Origin: VRUE01 sp963718755
GTDB lineage: Bacteria; Actinomycetota; Thermoleophilia; Solirubrobacterales; 70-9
Assembly: GCA_963718755.1 (NCBI GenBank)
Contig: OY970376.1
Coordinates: forward strand, 558,001-622,000
Length of the DNA: 64,000 nt
Direction of reading: 5' to 3'
Part shown: positions 8,369 through 17,203 of the stretch, in pieces
Layout of the letters: each line of letters begins with the position of its first letter
Position numbering within the stretch: position 1 is the stretch's first letter
Position numbers and translations under genes: made by a program
Notes under the pieces: model-generated
Told to the model about the DNA's origin: nothing
The model's input: only the letters and a program-made list of their open reading frames with translations
The model's database searches: none

Positions 8369-9982
8369 TCAGCTCTCCACCGGCTCCAGATCGGTGCGTC
8401 CGCGCGCCGCTTCGATCCCGCTCACCTGGACGGATATCGGGTCACCGAGGCGCAGCTTGCGGTTCGACTCCTGGCCGACCAGGGCGGTCTCGCTCTCGTT
8501 CAGCTCGAAGCGCTCGGCGCCCCCAATCCGGCGCGCGGGCAGGAAGCCTTCGTAGACGTCGCCCAGCTCGCCCCCGAAGCCGACGAAAGCACCGGCACGA
8601 ATCAGCCCCGCGACCTCGCCTTCGAATGCGGTCTCAGCGCCCCGCTCGCGCAGCTCCCGCTCGAGCAGGAAGGCAGCGCAGATGTCGTCGGCGCGGCGCT
8701 CGACCCGCATCGAGTCGCGCTCACGCTCGCTGCAATGAGAGGAAACGTCGCGCGCTTCGGCCGCACTCGGCGCCGCCTCTCCCTCCCCAAGCACCGCCAA
8801 GAGGGCTCGGTGAACGATCAGGTCCGGGTAGCGCCGAATCGGCGAGGTGAAGTGGCAGTAGGCGCCGCTGCCGAGCCCGGCGTGACCGCTGTTGTGCTCG
8901 CTGTAGGAGGCTTGTTTGAGGGAACGCAGCACGAGCGATGTATATGCGGCGCGGCCGTGCCCGCGTCGCGCCGCCTCGCGCGCCACCAGCCGGCTCGCCT
9001 CGGCCGCAAGCTTGGCGGCCTCGCTTGGCGCCGGCGTGCCGCGCAGCGGCGGCGTCGGGATCTCGAGGTCGTGCAGCTGCGCGATCAGCTGCACAACCCG
9101 CAGCGGATCGGGCGGCGGGTGGACCCGGTAGATCGCCGGCACCCGCTTGCGCTCCAGAAGCTGGGCGACCTGCTCGTTGGCGAGGATCATCAGGCGCTCG
9201 ATCAGGGCATGCGACTCGGTCTGGGCTACGCCCTTTGCGCCAACCATGTTGCCGCGCGCGTCGAAGCGGAACTCGGGCTCGAACGACTCCACGTCGAGGC
9301 TGGTCGCGCCGCGGCGCTCACCGAGCGCCGCGGCAGCCTCACGCGCCACCGCCAGCGGCTCAGCAACCGCTTCCGGCGCTTCGGCTCGGCCCGAGAAGAT
9401 CACGTCGAGCTCGTCGTAGTCGAGCCGGGCATCGGAGCGGATGCGACTGCGATAGAAGGCCGCTGCCCCTGGCCTCCCGTCGCGATCGAGCTCGATCTCC
9501 GCCGTCACCGCGAGGCGCTCGACTCCCGGTGCCAGGCTGCATGCCTGCTCACTCAGAGCGTGCGGAAGCATCGGCTCGACGGCGCCGGGGACGTAGGTGC
9601 TGTTGCCGCGGAGCTTCGCCTCGCGGTCGAGCGGGGAGCCAGGCGGAACGTGCGCGGCGACATCGGCAATGTGGACCCAGAGCCGTATCCCGCCGTCCTC
9701 TCGCTGCGCCGAAACCGCGTCGTCGAAGTCCCGCGCGGTTGCCGGGTCGACGGTGAAGGTGGGCAAGCTGGTCAGGTCGCGGCGCGGCCCGCCGCGTGAC
9801 TCGGCGACTGCGCCTGCCTCGGCGGCTTCGACCTCGAGCGAGGCGCGAAAGCCTCGCCCGCCGAGCTCCTCGCGGAGGAACATCTCGACCGCGTCACGGG
9901 CCGTCTTCGGCACCGCCTGCCCGCGCCCACGGCCGCGGCCGCGCGGCCGATCACGGGAAGAGCGCCGGTCGCGGCCGCTCAC
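8369..9982 (-). CDS. rnr: RNase II/R-family exoribonuclease (short form)
   Basis: 537-residue 3'-5' exoribonuclease. The RNB catalytic domain is complete, with the metal-binding Asp cluster in TVDPATARDFDDAVS (about residues 76-90), HIADVAAHVPPGS, and the later GSGAYCHFTSPIRRYPDLIV. A C-terminal S1-like domain is present. The N-terminal winged helix and both cold-shock domains of classical RNase R (over 700 residues) are missing and replaced by a short basic RGRGRGRG segment. In E. coli RNase R is recruited by tmRNA-SmpB to degrade non-stop mRNA; lying 3 bp before smpB suits that role. Its ATG overlaps the ctpA stop by 4 bp (ATGA). Confidence 0.93.
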   Translation of the reverse strand: MSGRDRRSSRDRPRGRGRGRGQAVPKTARDAVEMFLREELGGRGFRASLEVEAAEAGAVAESRGGPRRDLTSLPTFTVDPATARDFDDAVSAQREDGGIRLWVHIADVAAHVPPGSPLDREAKLRGNSTYVPGAVEPMLPHALSEQACSLAPGVERLAVTAEIELDRDGRPGAAAFYRSRIRSDARLDYDELDVIFSGRAEAPEAVAEPLAVAREAAAALGERRGATSLDVESFEPEFRFDARGNMVGAKGVAQTESHALIERLMILANEQVAQLLERKRVPAIYRVHPPPDPLRVVQLIAQLHDLEIPTPPLRGTPAPSEAAKLAAEASRLVAREAARRGHGRAAYTSLVLRSLKQASYSEHNSGHAGLGSGAYCHFTSPIRRYPDLIVHRALLAVLGEGEAAPSAAEARDVSSHCSERERDSMRVERRADDICAAFLLERELRERGAETAFEGEVAGLIRAGAFVGFGGELGDVYEGFLPARRIGGAERFELNESETALVGQESNRKLRLGDPISVQVSGIEAARGRTDLEPVES

Positions 9983-11157
9983 TGCGCTGCGAGCACCCCG
10001 AGAGCCCGTTCGATCGCCTCGTCGCGACTCGTTCCCGGCTGGTCGCGAGCCGGAACGTCGGGCTGGATGCCCTTGCCGGCCAGGTTGGTCCCGTCCGGCG
10101 TGAAGTACTCGCCCACGGTCAGCTTCAGGGCGCCGTCGTTTGAGAGGTCGACCTCCTGCTGGAACACGCCCTTGCCAAAGGAACGCATGCCGACGACCTC
10201 CGCCCCAGCCTCGTCGGCAAGCGCGGCGGTGAGGATCTCCGCCGCCGAGGCGGTGTTGCGATCGATCAGGACGACGATCGGCAGCGACGGCAGGTTGCCC
10301 CCCTTTGCCTCGTAAACGGCGTGCCCCTGGGTGCGTGAATCGGTCGAGACCACGGTCTCGCCCTCGGGCAGGAAGATGCTGGCGGTCAGCACCGCCTCCT
10401 CGAGCAAGCCGCCGCCGTTGCTGCGCAGATCGAGCACGAGTCCTTCGGCCCCTTCCTGCTGCAGCTGGCGTACGGCTCGCCGCAGCGCTCCGTGTGCGCC
10501 TTCGCTGAAGGCGGCAAGGCGGACGTAGCCGAGCCTCTGGCCCTGCAGCGTCTCCAGTTTCTTGCTGACGACCGGCACCAGGATCTCAGCGCGGGTGAGG
10601 CGGACCTGGCGGACCTGGCCCCCCTTCGGCCCGCGCACGCCCACGGTCACCTCGGTGCCTTCCGGGCCCTTGATGAGGGCGGTGGCGGCATCGGAGTCGA
10701 GGCCCGCGATCGAGCGGCCGTCGACCGAGACGATCGTCTCGCCGACCTCGATTCCGGCCGCTTCGGCGGGCGAGCGCTTGAAGACCTGTTCGACTCGCAG
10801 GCCATCCTCGATGGCGGTGACGCTGAGCCCGATCCCGGAGAAGCGGCCCTCGATTTCTTCCGTGAAGCGGGCCAGCGTCTCGGCCGAGAAGTACTCCGAG
10901 AAGCGATCCTTGTAGCGCTGCCGCAGGCCCCGGACCATGCCCTGGAGCGAGGAGTTGGTCAGCTCCGCCTGCGGAACCGAGCGATAGTAGTTGTCCTCGA
11001 TCAGTTCGCTGGCTTCGGCGGTCAGGCCGGCCGAGTCGTCGACGAAGAGGTCACGCATCGGCGGCGGCATCTTCGCCGGATGGCCGCCGAGCCAGAGCCC
11101 GGCGGCAAGCACCGCGAGCAGCACGGCGACGAGACCGAGCGTCCGCGCAGCCCTCAC
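9979..11157 (-). CDS. S41 family C-terminal processing peptidase
   Basis: 392-residue carboxyl-terminal processing protease. An N-terminal hydrophobic helix (about 6-24) acts as signal anchor. A PDZ domain follows (GIGLSVTAIEDGLRVEQVF ... SPAEAAGIEVGETIVSVDG, about 108-180), then the S41 core with catalytic Ser in RNTASAAEIL (about 301) and Lys in RSFGKGVFQ (about 326). The ExxxL/GYVRL core strands are present. It would act outside the membrane on envelope proteins. Gene order ftsE-ftsX-ctpA is widespread in Gram-positive bacteria, where FtsEX controls cell-wall hydrolases, so a cell-wall remodelling function is likely. Confidence 0.93.
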   Translation of the reverse strand: MRAARTLGLVAVLLAVLAAGLWLGGHPAKMPPPMRDLFVDDSAGLTAEASELIEDNYYRSVPQAELTNSSLQGMVRGLRQRYKDRFSEYFSAETLARFTEEIEGRFSGIGLSVTAIEDGLRVEQVFKRSPAEAAGIEVGETIVSVDGRSIAGLDSDAATALIKGPEGTEVTVGVRGPKGGQVRQVRLTRAEILVPVVSKKLETLQGQRLGYVRLAAFSEGAHGALRRAVRQLQQEGAEGLVLDLRSNGGGLLEEAVLTASIFLPEGETVVSTDSRTQGHAVYEAKGGNLPSLPIVVLIDRNTASAAEILTAALADEAGAEVVGMRSFGKGVFQQEVDLSNDGALKLTVGEYFTPDGTNLAGKGIQPDVPARDQPGTSRDEAIERALGVLAAQ

Positions 11158-11170
11158 GCGGCCCTCCGCA

Positions 11171-12088
11171 CTAAACCTTGAGGAAGCGGCGCAGGGTGAT
11201 CCCGGAGCCGACGGCCGAGACCAGTACCGCGGCGGCGAAGAGGATCGCGACCAGCGCCGGGAAGGAGAGCGTGGTGCTGTTCTGCGCGGCGAGGAAGCCG
11301 ATGCTGTCGCTCAGCGGATCGACGATCGTCAGCTTGCCCAGCCACAGGATCAGTATGGCCACCAGGCCGCCGAAGAAGCCGACGACAACCCCCTCGATCA
11401 TGAAGGGCCAGCGGATGAACCAGCGGGTGGCCCCGACCAGGCGCATCACCTCGACCTCGCGGCGCCGGGTGTAGATCGAGAGCCGGATCGTGTTGCCGAC
11501 CAGCATCAGCGAGGCGGCGATCAGGAGCGCCGTGATCACGGTCAGGACGATCTTCAGCGCGCTCGTCACCTGCTCGATCTTCCGCGCGTCTTCCTGGCGA
11601 TCGAAGATTTTCTGGATGATCGGCGAGATCGGCTGCGCCGTCCCGTCGGGCCCCGGCGGCATCACCGCCGTCCGCACGGCATCGAGATTTGCCGCGTCGT
11701 CGGCCTTGACGGCGAAGTTCGCCGGCAGCGGGTTGTCGCTGAGCTGAGCGGTCAGTTCCTCGCTCTTCTCCTTGCCCAGGTCCGCCTTCAGCTCGTTCAG
11801 CGCCTCGGCCTTGGTGATCAGCTCGACCGACTCGACGTGCGGTATCGCCAGCAGTTGGTCTTCCAGCCTGGCCGTTTCGGGTTTGGTCGCGTCGTCGTAG
11901 ATAGCGACCCGGAACTCGAGGCTGTCGCGCACCTCGTCGCTCTTTGCCTGCGTCGTCTGGAAGATCGGGATCAGGACGCCGAGCAGGATCACGGTGACGA
12001 CCGTGGTGACGATCGCCGCCATGCTCGGCGCGCCGTTGCGGCGCAGCGCCCGGAAAGCCTCCTGGGTGAAGAAGAGAAGTCGTGACAT
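11171..12088 (-). CDS. ftsX: Cell-division protein FtsX
   Basis: 305-residue membrane subunit of the FtsEX complex, which transmits ATP hydrolysis to peptidoglycan hydrolases outside. One membrane helix near residues 22-45, a large extracellular domain (about 46-170, with YDDATKPETARLEDQLLAIP), then three helices in the FtsX/MacB permease domain (ALKIVLTVITALLIAASLML, FMIEGVVVGFFGGLVAILIL, ALVAILFAAAVLVSAVGSGI). The coupling segment RREVEVMRLVGATRWFIRWP between helices is well conserved. Its ATG immediately follows the ftsE stop codon. Confidence 0.96.
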   Translation of the reverse strand: MSRLLFFTQEAFRALRRNGAPSMAAIVTTVVTVILLGVLIPIFQTTQAKSDEVRDSLEFRVAIYDDATKPETARLEDQLLAIPHVESVELITKAEALNELKADLGKEKSEELTAQLSDNPLPANFAVKADDAANLDAVRTAVMPPGPDGTAQPISPIIQKIFDRQEDARKIEQVTSALKIVLTVITALLIAASLMLVGNTIRLSIYTRRREVEVMRLVGATRWFIRWPFMIEGVVVGFFGGLVAILILWLGKLTIVDPLSDSIGFLAAQNSTTLSFPALVAILFAAAVLVSAVGSGITLRRFLKV

Positions 12089-12937
12089 CTAGAAGAGCGA
12101 GTCGTGGGCGTGGCCGTTGGTCTGGCCCTCGGGGGCGACACCCATCTCCGCCCGCATGCGCAGGCCGAACTCGGACGTCGACTCCTCGGTGTACCCGCCG
12201 CTGACCTCGTCGCGGACGACGCGGCCCTCATACAGCTCGATCACGCGGCGGCGCATGTTGTCGACCATCTCGCGATCGTGGGTGACGACGAGAACGGTCG
12301 TGCCGGTCTTGTTGATCCGGTAGAGCAGCTGCATCACGCCGATCGAGGTGACCGGGTCGAGGTTGCCGCTGGGCTCATCGGCGAGCAGCAGGGGTGGGTG
12401 GTTGACGAAGGCGCGGGCGATCGAGACGCGCTGCTGCTCGCCGCCGGAGAGCTCGTCGGGGTAGCTGTGGAGCTTGGTCGAGAGGCCGACCAGGCGCAGG
12501 ATCTCGGGCACCTGGCGGCGGATTTCGCCGCGATGGGCGCCGATCACCTGCAGCGCGTAGGCGACGTTGTCGTAGACGGTGCGGTCGGGGAGCAGCTTGA
12601 AGTCCTGGAAGACCGTGCCGATGTTGCGGCGCAGATGCGGGATCTTCTTCTCCGGCATCGCGCCGATGTCGCGGCCGGCGATGCGGACGCTGCCGTCAGT
12701 TGCCGTCAGCTCCCGCATCAGCATCTTGATCAGCGTCGACTTGCCGCAGCCGGTCGGGCCGACGAGGAAGACGAACTCGCCGCGGTCGACGGCCAGCGAG
12801 ACCCGGTCGAGCGCCATGTGGCCGCCGGGGTAGACCTTGGTCACGTCGCGCATCTCGATGATCGGCGCGCCGCCCTTGCGGTTGCGTGGCGGCGCCGGCG
12901 CGCTGCCCTTGCTCTTCTTCTTTCTGCCCATGGCCAT
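12089..12937 (-). CDS. ftsE: Cell-division ATP-binding protein FtsE
   Basis: About 282-residue ABC ATPase partner of FtsX. Walker A GPTGCGKST, Q-loop VFQDFKLL, signature LSGGEQQRVSIARA, Walker B PLLLADEPSGNLD and H-loop VVTHD are all present in order. A basic N-terminal extension (MAMGRKKKSKGSAPAPPRNR) precedes the ABC domain, and a C-terminal tail of about 50 residues extends beyond typical FtsE. The start at 12937 is preferred because GGAGAAGG lies upstream; an in-frame start at 13000 is less likely. It is the first gene of the operon ftsE-ftsX-ctpA-rnr-smpB. Confidence 0.94.
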   Translation of the reverse strand: MAMGRKKKSKGSAPAPPRNRKGGAPIIEMRDVTKVYPGGHMALDRVSLAVDRGEFVFLVGPTGCGKSTLIKMLMRELTATDGSVRIAGRDIGAMPEKKIPHLRRNIGTVFQDFKLLPDRTVYDNVAYALQVIGAHRGEIRRQVPEILRLVGLSTKLHSYPDELSGGEQQRVSIARAFVNHPPLLLADEPSGNLDPVTSIGVMQLLYRINKTGTTVLVVTHDREMVDNMRRRVIELYEGRVVRDEVSGGYTEESTSEFGLRMRAEMGVAPEGQTNGHAHDSLF

Positions 12938-13163
12938 GTTTCGCGGGGGGTCCTTCTCCGGGAACAGGGTGACTCCTGCGCGCCGCATCGCGCGCAACAC
13001 CCCGCCCAGATTCAGATGTGTGGCAGCTTAGCGAATGATTAGCTGTTGCTCGTACAAAGACCCACGGGAGATCATTTGTCCAGTGATATCCCTTTAATCA
13101 AGCATCTTGGAAGGCCGTGCTGGAAAGCAGAGCGAGGAGGAGCACCGCGTTCCGGCGCTGGCG
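12938..13163. promoter_or_regulatory. Divergent intergenic region before ftsE and a membrane-protein gene
   Basis: About 225 bp that must hold promoters for ftsE (left) and the membrane-protein gene (right). The segment 13010-13110 is visibly richer in A/T than the surroundings (for example ATGATTAGCTGTTGCTCGT and CCCTTTAATCAAGCATC). I cannot assign -35/-10 boxes with confidence, and there is no recognisable RNA gene. Confidence 0.4.
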
Positions 13164-14159
13164 ATGCCGGATGCGGCGAACCGGATCGGCAGCGGCTTTC
13201 GCGACCGCCTGGCCGAAAGCCTCGATACCACCAGCAAGGCGCTCGCGGCAATCGCCGGGTTCGGCGTGTTCTTCGTCGCCGTCGGCTACTTCGTCGAGTG
13301 GCAGCGGTTCAGGCGGGGAGAGCTGCCGCCGGGGGAGGTGCTGCCGCTGCTCCCCAAAGACCAGGTCGCCGCGGCGGGGGTGCAGGAGCTCGCGATCTCA
13401 TTGCTGTTCATCGCCCTCACCCTGGGCCTGCTCGGATTTGCCCTCGTCTGGGTCGCCAGGGCGGCGAAGGGAAGGGACGGCCGGCTCGCCCGGGGCGTCA
13501 ACGCGATCCTCGCCAAAGACGCCGGCTTCCCCACCGCGGTGATCGGCATCGTCACGCTGCTGATCGTTCCCTTCAACGTCGCGGGGGTTCTCGTCGCGGT
13601 GATCGTCACCGGGCTGCTCTTCTACGGCCTGCGGCTCGTCCGCGACTTCCTCGAGGCGGGTGACGGCTCCCGCTTTCCGCTCTGGCGGCTCGCGATCGCC
13701 GTCGCGGTGGCCGCCTTCGTGCTCAGCGTCGCACGACAGGCGGAGTTCCCCGAGCGGCGCCCGGACGCGGTCCTGATGCTGGTCGGGGGCAGCGAAATCA
13801 AGGGCGAGTATCTGGCCAGCGACGGTTCCAAGATCCTGCTGAGGCAGAAGGCCGCGAGCGACCCGGAGCAATGCGAACTGGTGAAAGACAGCTGCATGCT
13901 CAGATGCGGATCCGATTTCCTCTGCCGGCGCGAATGCCGGCTCGACCGCCAGCGCTGCGACCGGCCACGGCTGATCGTCGTGCCGATGGGCGAAGTGAGG
14001 GAACTGTGGGTGACGAAGTCGCCGTGGCTGCTGCGCCAGGACTCGTCCCTCCTCGACCGCATAGCCGAGCCGCTCGCGCCCGACCTCGAACTCAGGTGCA
14101 TCCCCCCGGAATGCAGGTGGGGCGGCGAGACCCGCATCGGCCCCTCCTCCTTCCTCTAG
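13164..14159 (+). CDS. Five-helix membrane protein with cysteine-rich C-terminal domain, unknown function
   Basis: 331 residues from the ATG at 13164 (MPDAANRIGSGF). Hydrophobic helices occur at about 28-48, 76-100, 124-165 (two closely spaced) and 178-195. The C-terminal third is soluble and contains a cluster of six cysteines in CELVKDSCMLRCGSDFLC and CRLDRQRC, which suggests disulfides or metal binding on the outside. Not a family I recognise. The start is uncertain: a GAGGAGGAG purine tract lies 22 bp upstream of the ATG, too far for an ideal ribosome site, and a TTG at 13107 is also in frame. It converges on transketolase, and its TAG stop lies inside a palindrome. Confidence 0.65.
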   Translation: MPDAANRIGSGFRDRLAESLDTTSKALAAIAGFGVFFVAVGYFVEWQRFRRGELPPGEVLPLLPKDQVAAAGVQELAISLLFIALTLGLLGFALVWVARAAKGRDGRLARGVNAILAKDAGFPTAVIGIVTLLIVPFNVAGVLVAVIVTGLLFYGLRLVRDFLEAGDGSRFPLWRLAIAVAVAAFVLSVARQAEFPERRPDAVLMLVGGSEIKGEYLASDGSKILLRQKAASDPEQCELVKDSCMLRCGSDFLCRRECRLDRQRCDRPRLIVVPMGEVRELWVTKSPWLLRQDSSLLDRIAEPLAPDLELRCIPPECRWGGETRIGPSSFL

Positions 14160-14177
14160 ACCAGATGGGGTCTAGAG
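14154..14177. terminator. Palindrome spanning both convergent stop codons
   Basis: CTCTAGACC (14154-14162) and GGTCTAGAG (14169-14177) are perfect inverted repeats with a 6-nt loop. The TAG stop of the membrane-protein gene (14157-14159) lies in the left arm and the TAG stop of transketolase (14172-14174) in the right arm. The position between converging genes suggests a small bidirectional terminator; there is no strong T-run. Confidence 0.55.
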
Positions 14178-16019
14178 CGCCCGCTCGACCGCGGAGACGA
14201 TGTGCTCCGCGTCGATTCCCGCGGCGGCCAGCAGGGCTGCGGGCGGGCCGCTGCCGGGGCGGCCGCTGACCGCGAGGCGGACCAGCGGCGTGCTCGTGGC
14301 AGCTTCGGCGAGGACGCCGGCGACGGTCTCGCCGATCCCGCCCTCGGGCCAGTGGTCCTCGACCGTGATCAGCGCCTTGGTCTCCCCCGCCGCGGTCAGG
14401 ATCGCTTCGGTGTCGACCGGCTTGACCGAGTAGAGGTCGATCACCCGGGCCTCGATCCCCTTGCCGGCGAGCTGATCTGCCGCGGCGAGGCATTCGCGCA
14501 GGGTGATGCCGGCGCCGATCAGCGTTACGTCGCCGCCGGCGCGAACCGTGTGGCTGCCGCCGATCGCGAAGCTCTCCCCCGCCTCATAGAGCACCGGCGT
14601 CGCCTCGCGCGTCGTCCGCATATAGCTGATGCCGCGATGCTCGCGCATCGCGTCGAGCAGCTGCACCGCCTGGTTGGCGTCGCTCGGGTAGAGGATCACG
14701 CTGTCGAAGACGGCGCGCAGCGAAGCGATGTCTTCGAGTGCCATCTGCGAGGGCCCGTCGGGACCGATCGAGACGCCGACGTGCGAGCCGCAGAGCTTCA
14801 GGTCGGCTTCGGAGACCGCGGCCATGCGGACGAAGTCGTAGGCGCGGCTGAGGAAGGCGCCAAACGACGAGGCAAAGGGCTTCCAGCCGCGCGTCTGCAA
14901 ACCCACCCCGGCGGCGACCATCTGCTGCTCGGCGATGTACATCTCGAAGAAGCGGTCCGGGTGCTTGGCGCCGAAGCGTTCGGCGTAGGTCGAGTTGCCG
15001 ACCTCGCCGTCGAGCGCGACGACTTTCTCGTCCACCGAGCCAAGCCAGGCGAGGGCGTCGCCGTAGGCGGCACGGGTCGCGACCTTCTCGCCGACCTCGT
15101 AGGTCGGGCGCTCGACCGACTCCCTGGCAATCTCGTAGGGCGGCGCCTGCGGTGGCGAGGGCACCTCGACCCGCAGCGAGCGGACGCCGCCCAGCTCCTC
15201 GACCGCAGCCTCGGGATCCGCCAGCGGCTTGCCGTGCTGGTTCGGCTGGTCCTCGACCGCGGCGACGCCGGAGCCCTTCTTGGTGCGGGCGAAGATCACG
15301 GCCGGGACGTCGGCGGCCAGGGCGCGAGCGTATGCCGTATCGATCGCCGCGAGGTCGTGACCGTCGATCTCCTGCACGTCCCAGCCGCAGGCGGCTGCGC
15401 GCGCCGCCCAGGAAGAGGTGTCCCACTCGTGCATGGTCGGGCCGCGCTGGCCGAGCCGGTTGACGTCGACGATCGCGATCATGTTGTCGAGGCCGGCGTG
15501 GCCGGCGTGCTCGAACGCCTCCCACATCGAGCCCTCGGCCAGCTCGGAGTCGCCGCAGAGCACCCAGACGCGGAAGTCCGCCGCCTCGAGGCGCTTGCCG
15601 GCGAGCGCAATCCCGACCGAGATCGGCAAACCCTGGCCGAGCGAGCCGGTCGCGACATCGACCCAGGGGATTTCCGGCGTCGGGTGGCCCTGCAGGCGAG
15701 AACCGAACTCACGGAAGCTGAGCAGCTCCTCGTCGTCGATTGCTCCGGCCGCTTTGTAGAGGCCGTAGAGCAAGGGCGAGGCGTGGCCCTTGGAGAAGAC
15801 GAGGTGATCGTTGGCGGGGCTCTCCGGAGCGTCGAAGTCGTAGCGCAGGTAGCGCGTCAACAGCACCGCCATCAGGTCGGCCGCCGACATCGACGACGTC
15901 GGGTGACCGGAGTTGGCGGCGGCGGCGGCGCGGACCGAGTCGACGCGCAGCTGCTGAGCCAGCTCATGCAGCTGCTCGGGGCTCGCGGCCTGCTCGGTGA
16001 TGACCTCGGGCGAAGACAT
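14172..16019 (-). CDS. tkt: Transketolase
   Basis: 615-residue single-chain transketolase of the non-oxidative pentose phosphate pathway, transferring two-carbon units with thiamine diphosphate. Visible family sequences: NSGHPTSSMSAADLMAVLL (about 30-48), SKGHASPLLYGLY, the ThDP-binding GDSELAEGSMWEAFEHAG followed by IAIVDVNRLGQ, and the cofactor-activating Glu in EMYIAEQQMVAAGVGL (about 370). The length resembles the short, animal-like transketolases rather than the roughly 660-700 residue bacterial form. The ATG at 16019 was chosen since the reading frame upstream overlaps nadA. It follows nadA by 59 bp. Confidence 0.94.
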   Translation of the reverse strand: MSSPEVITEQAASPEQLHELAQQLRVDSVRAAAAANSGHPTSSMSAADLMAVLLTRYLRYDFDAPESPANDHLVFSKGHASPLLYGLYKAAGAIDDEELLSFREFGSRLQGHPTPEIPWVDVATGSLGQGLPISVGIALAGKRLEAADFRVWVLCGDSELAEGSMWEAFEHAGHAGLDNMIAIVDVNRLGQRGPTMHEWDTSSWAARAAACGWDVQEIDGHDLAAIDTAYARALAADVPAVIFARTKKGSGVAAVEDQPNQHGKPLADPEAAVEELGGVRSLRVEVPSPPQAPPYEIARESVERPTYEVGEKVATRAAYGDALAWLGSVDEKVVALDGEVGNSTYAERFGAKHPDRFFEMYIAEQQMVAAGVGLQTRGWKPFASSFGAFLSRAYDFVRMAAVSEADLKLCGSHVGVSIGPDGPSQMALEDIASLRAVFDSVILYPSDANQAVQLLDAMREHRGISYMRTTREATPVLYEAGESFAIGGSHTVRAGGDVTLIGAGITLRECLAAADQLAGKGIEARVIDLYSVKPVDTEAILTAAGETKALITVEDHWPEGGIGETVAGVLAEAATSTPLVRLAVSGRPGSGPPAALLAAAGIDAEHIVSAVERAL

Positions 16020-16078
16020 GTGGAGGACGACTTTATCTGCGCGCCGGCCGGGCGCGTCGGCTTCCGCGCGCGCTCGCG

Positions 16079-17092
16079 CTAGCCGATCGCGACCATGCGC
16101 TCGATCGGCAGCCGTGCCCGCTCGGCGATCTCGGCCGGGACGCTGACCTCGAACTGCATCTGGCGCAGCGAATCGCGCAGCTTCGGCAGCGTGATCATCT
16201 TCATGTACTTGCAGTAAGCCATCCGGTTCGCCTCGATCAAGCTCGCTTTGGGAGCGGCCTGCTGGAGCGGGTGCAGCATGCCGTTCTCGGTGGCGACGAT
16301 GTACTCGCCGTCGGGCCGGCGCTGCACGTAGTCGAGCATCTGCCCGGTCGAGAGCATGTGTACGCCCTCCTCCTCGACTTCGCCGGCGGCGACGAACTCC
16401 ATCACCTGGGTCACGCAGCCGCACTCGGGGTGGACGAGGAACTCGGCGTCCGGATGGGCGGCGCGCTGCGCCTTGATGTCATCTGGCCGGATCCCGGCGT
16501 GGACGTGGCACTCGCCGGGCCAGACGTGCATCGAGTGTCCGGTCTCGCGCTCGACGTAGGAGCCAAGCCACATGTCGGGACCGAAGAGGATCTCGGTGTC
16601 CGGCCCATGCTCGCGCAGGATGTGCTCGACCACCTTGACCGCATTGGAGGAAGTGCAGCAGTAGTCGGTCTCCGCCTTGACCTCGGCCGAGGTGTTGACG
16701 TACATGACGACCACCGCGTCGGGGCTGTGGCGGGCCTTCCAGTTGCGCAGCTCGCCGGCGCTGATCGAGTCGGCGAGTGAGCAGCCCGCCCCGAGGTCGG
16801 GGATCAGCACCGTCTTTTCGGGCGAGAGGATCGCGGCCGTCTCGGCCATGAAGTGGACGCCGCAGAAGGCGATCGTCGAGGCGCCCGACTCCGCCGCCTT
16901 GCGCGAGAGACCGAGCGAGTCACCGGTGTAGTCGGCGACGTCCTGCACCTCGGGGACCTGGTAGTTGTGGGCGAGGATGACGGCGTCGCGCTCGCGGGCG
17001 AGCTCGCGCACCTCGCGCACCATCTCCTCGACCTCTTGAGGGGTGAGGTCGAGCATCGGGACCGGTTCGTTGATCGTCGGCAGCTCTCTCAT
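16079..17092 (-). CDS. nadA: Quinolinate synthase A
   Basis: 337-residue quinolinate synthase, which condenses iminoaspartate with dihydroxyacetone phosphate in de novo NAD synthesis using a [4Fe-4S] cluster. The three cluster cysteines are visible in AFCGVHFMAE (about 98), TDYCCTSSNAV (about 189) and HPECGCVTQVMEF (about 276). The ILAHNYQVPEVQDVADYTGDS start motif is typical. nadB is not in the window and nadC lies 1.3 kb away on the same strand, separated by two plus-strand genes, so the NAD genes are near but not in one operon. Confidence 0.96.
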   Translation of the reverse strand: MRELPTINEPVPMLDLTPQEVEEMVREVRELARERDAVILAHNYQVPEVQDVADYTGDSLGLSRKAAESGASTIAFCGVHFMAETAAILSPEKTVLIPDLGAGCSLADSISAGELRNWKARHSPDAVVVMYVNTSAEVKAETDYCCTSSNAVKVVEHILREHGPDTEILFGPDMWLGSYVERETGHSMHVWPGECHVHAGIRPDDIKAQRAAHPDAEFLVHPECGCVTQVMEFVAAGEVEEEGVHMLSTGQMLDYVQRRPDGEYIVATENGMLHPLQQAAPKASLIEANRMAYCKYMKMITLPKLRDSLRQMQFEVSVPAEIAERARLPIERMVAIG

Positions 17093-17203
17093 TTCCGGTT
17101 GCCTCGAAAGACTCCTAGCGGAGCCTCGATGGTCTTATGTTCGCTGGCACGGCCTTGGCCTGAGTCCAGTCGAATGAACTAAGCGCAAGTCTACTCTCTC
17201 CTC

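Noticed and set aside
8084..9799. Long open frame antisense to rnr
   Set aside because: A high-GC shadow frame with no domain and no ribosome site; the minus strand encodes a complete RNase R.
8369..9982. RNase R broken or truncated gene
   Set aside because: Catalytic and S1 regions are intact and both ends are coupled to neighbours; a natural short form is more likely than decay.
14202..16082. Long open frame antisense to transketolase
   Set aside because: No family similarity; mirrors codon bias of tkt.
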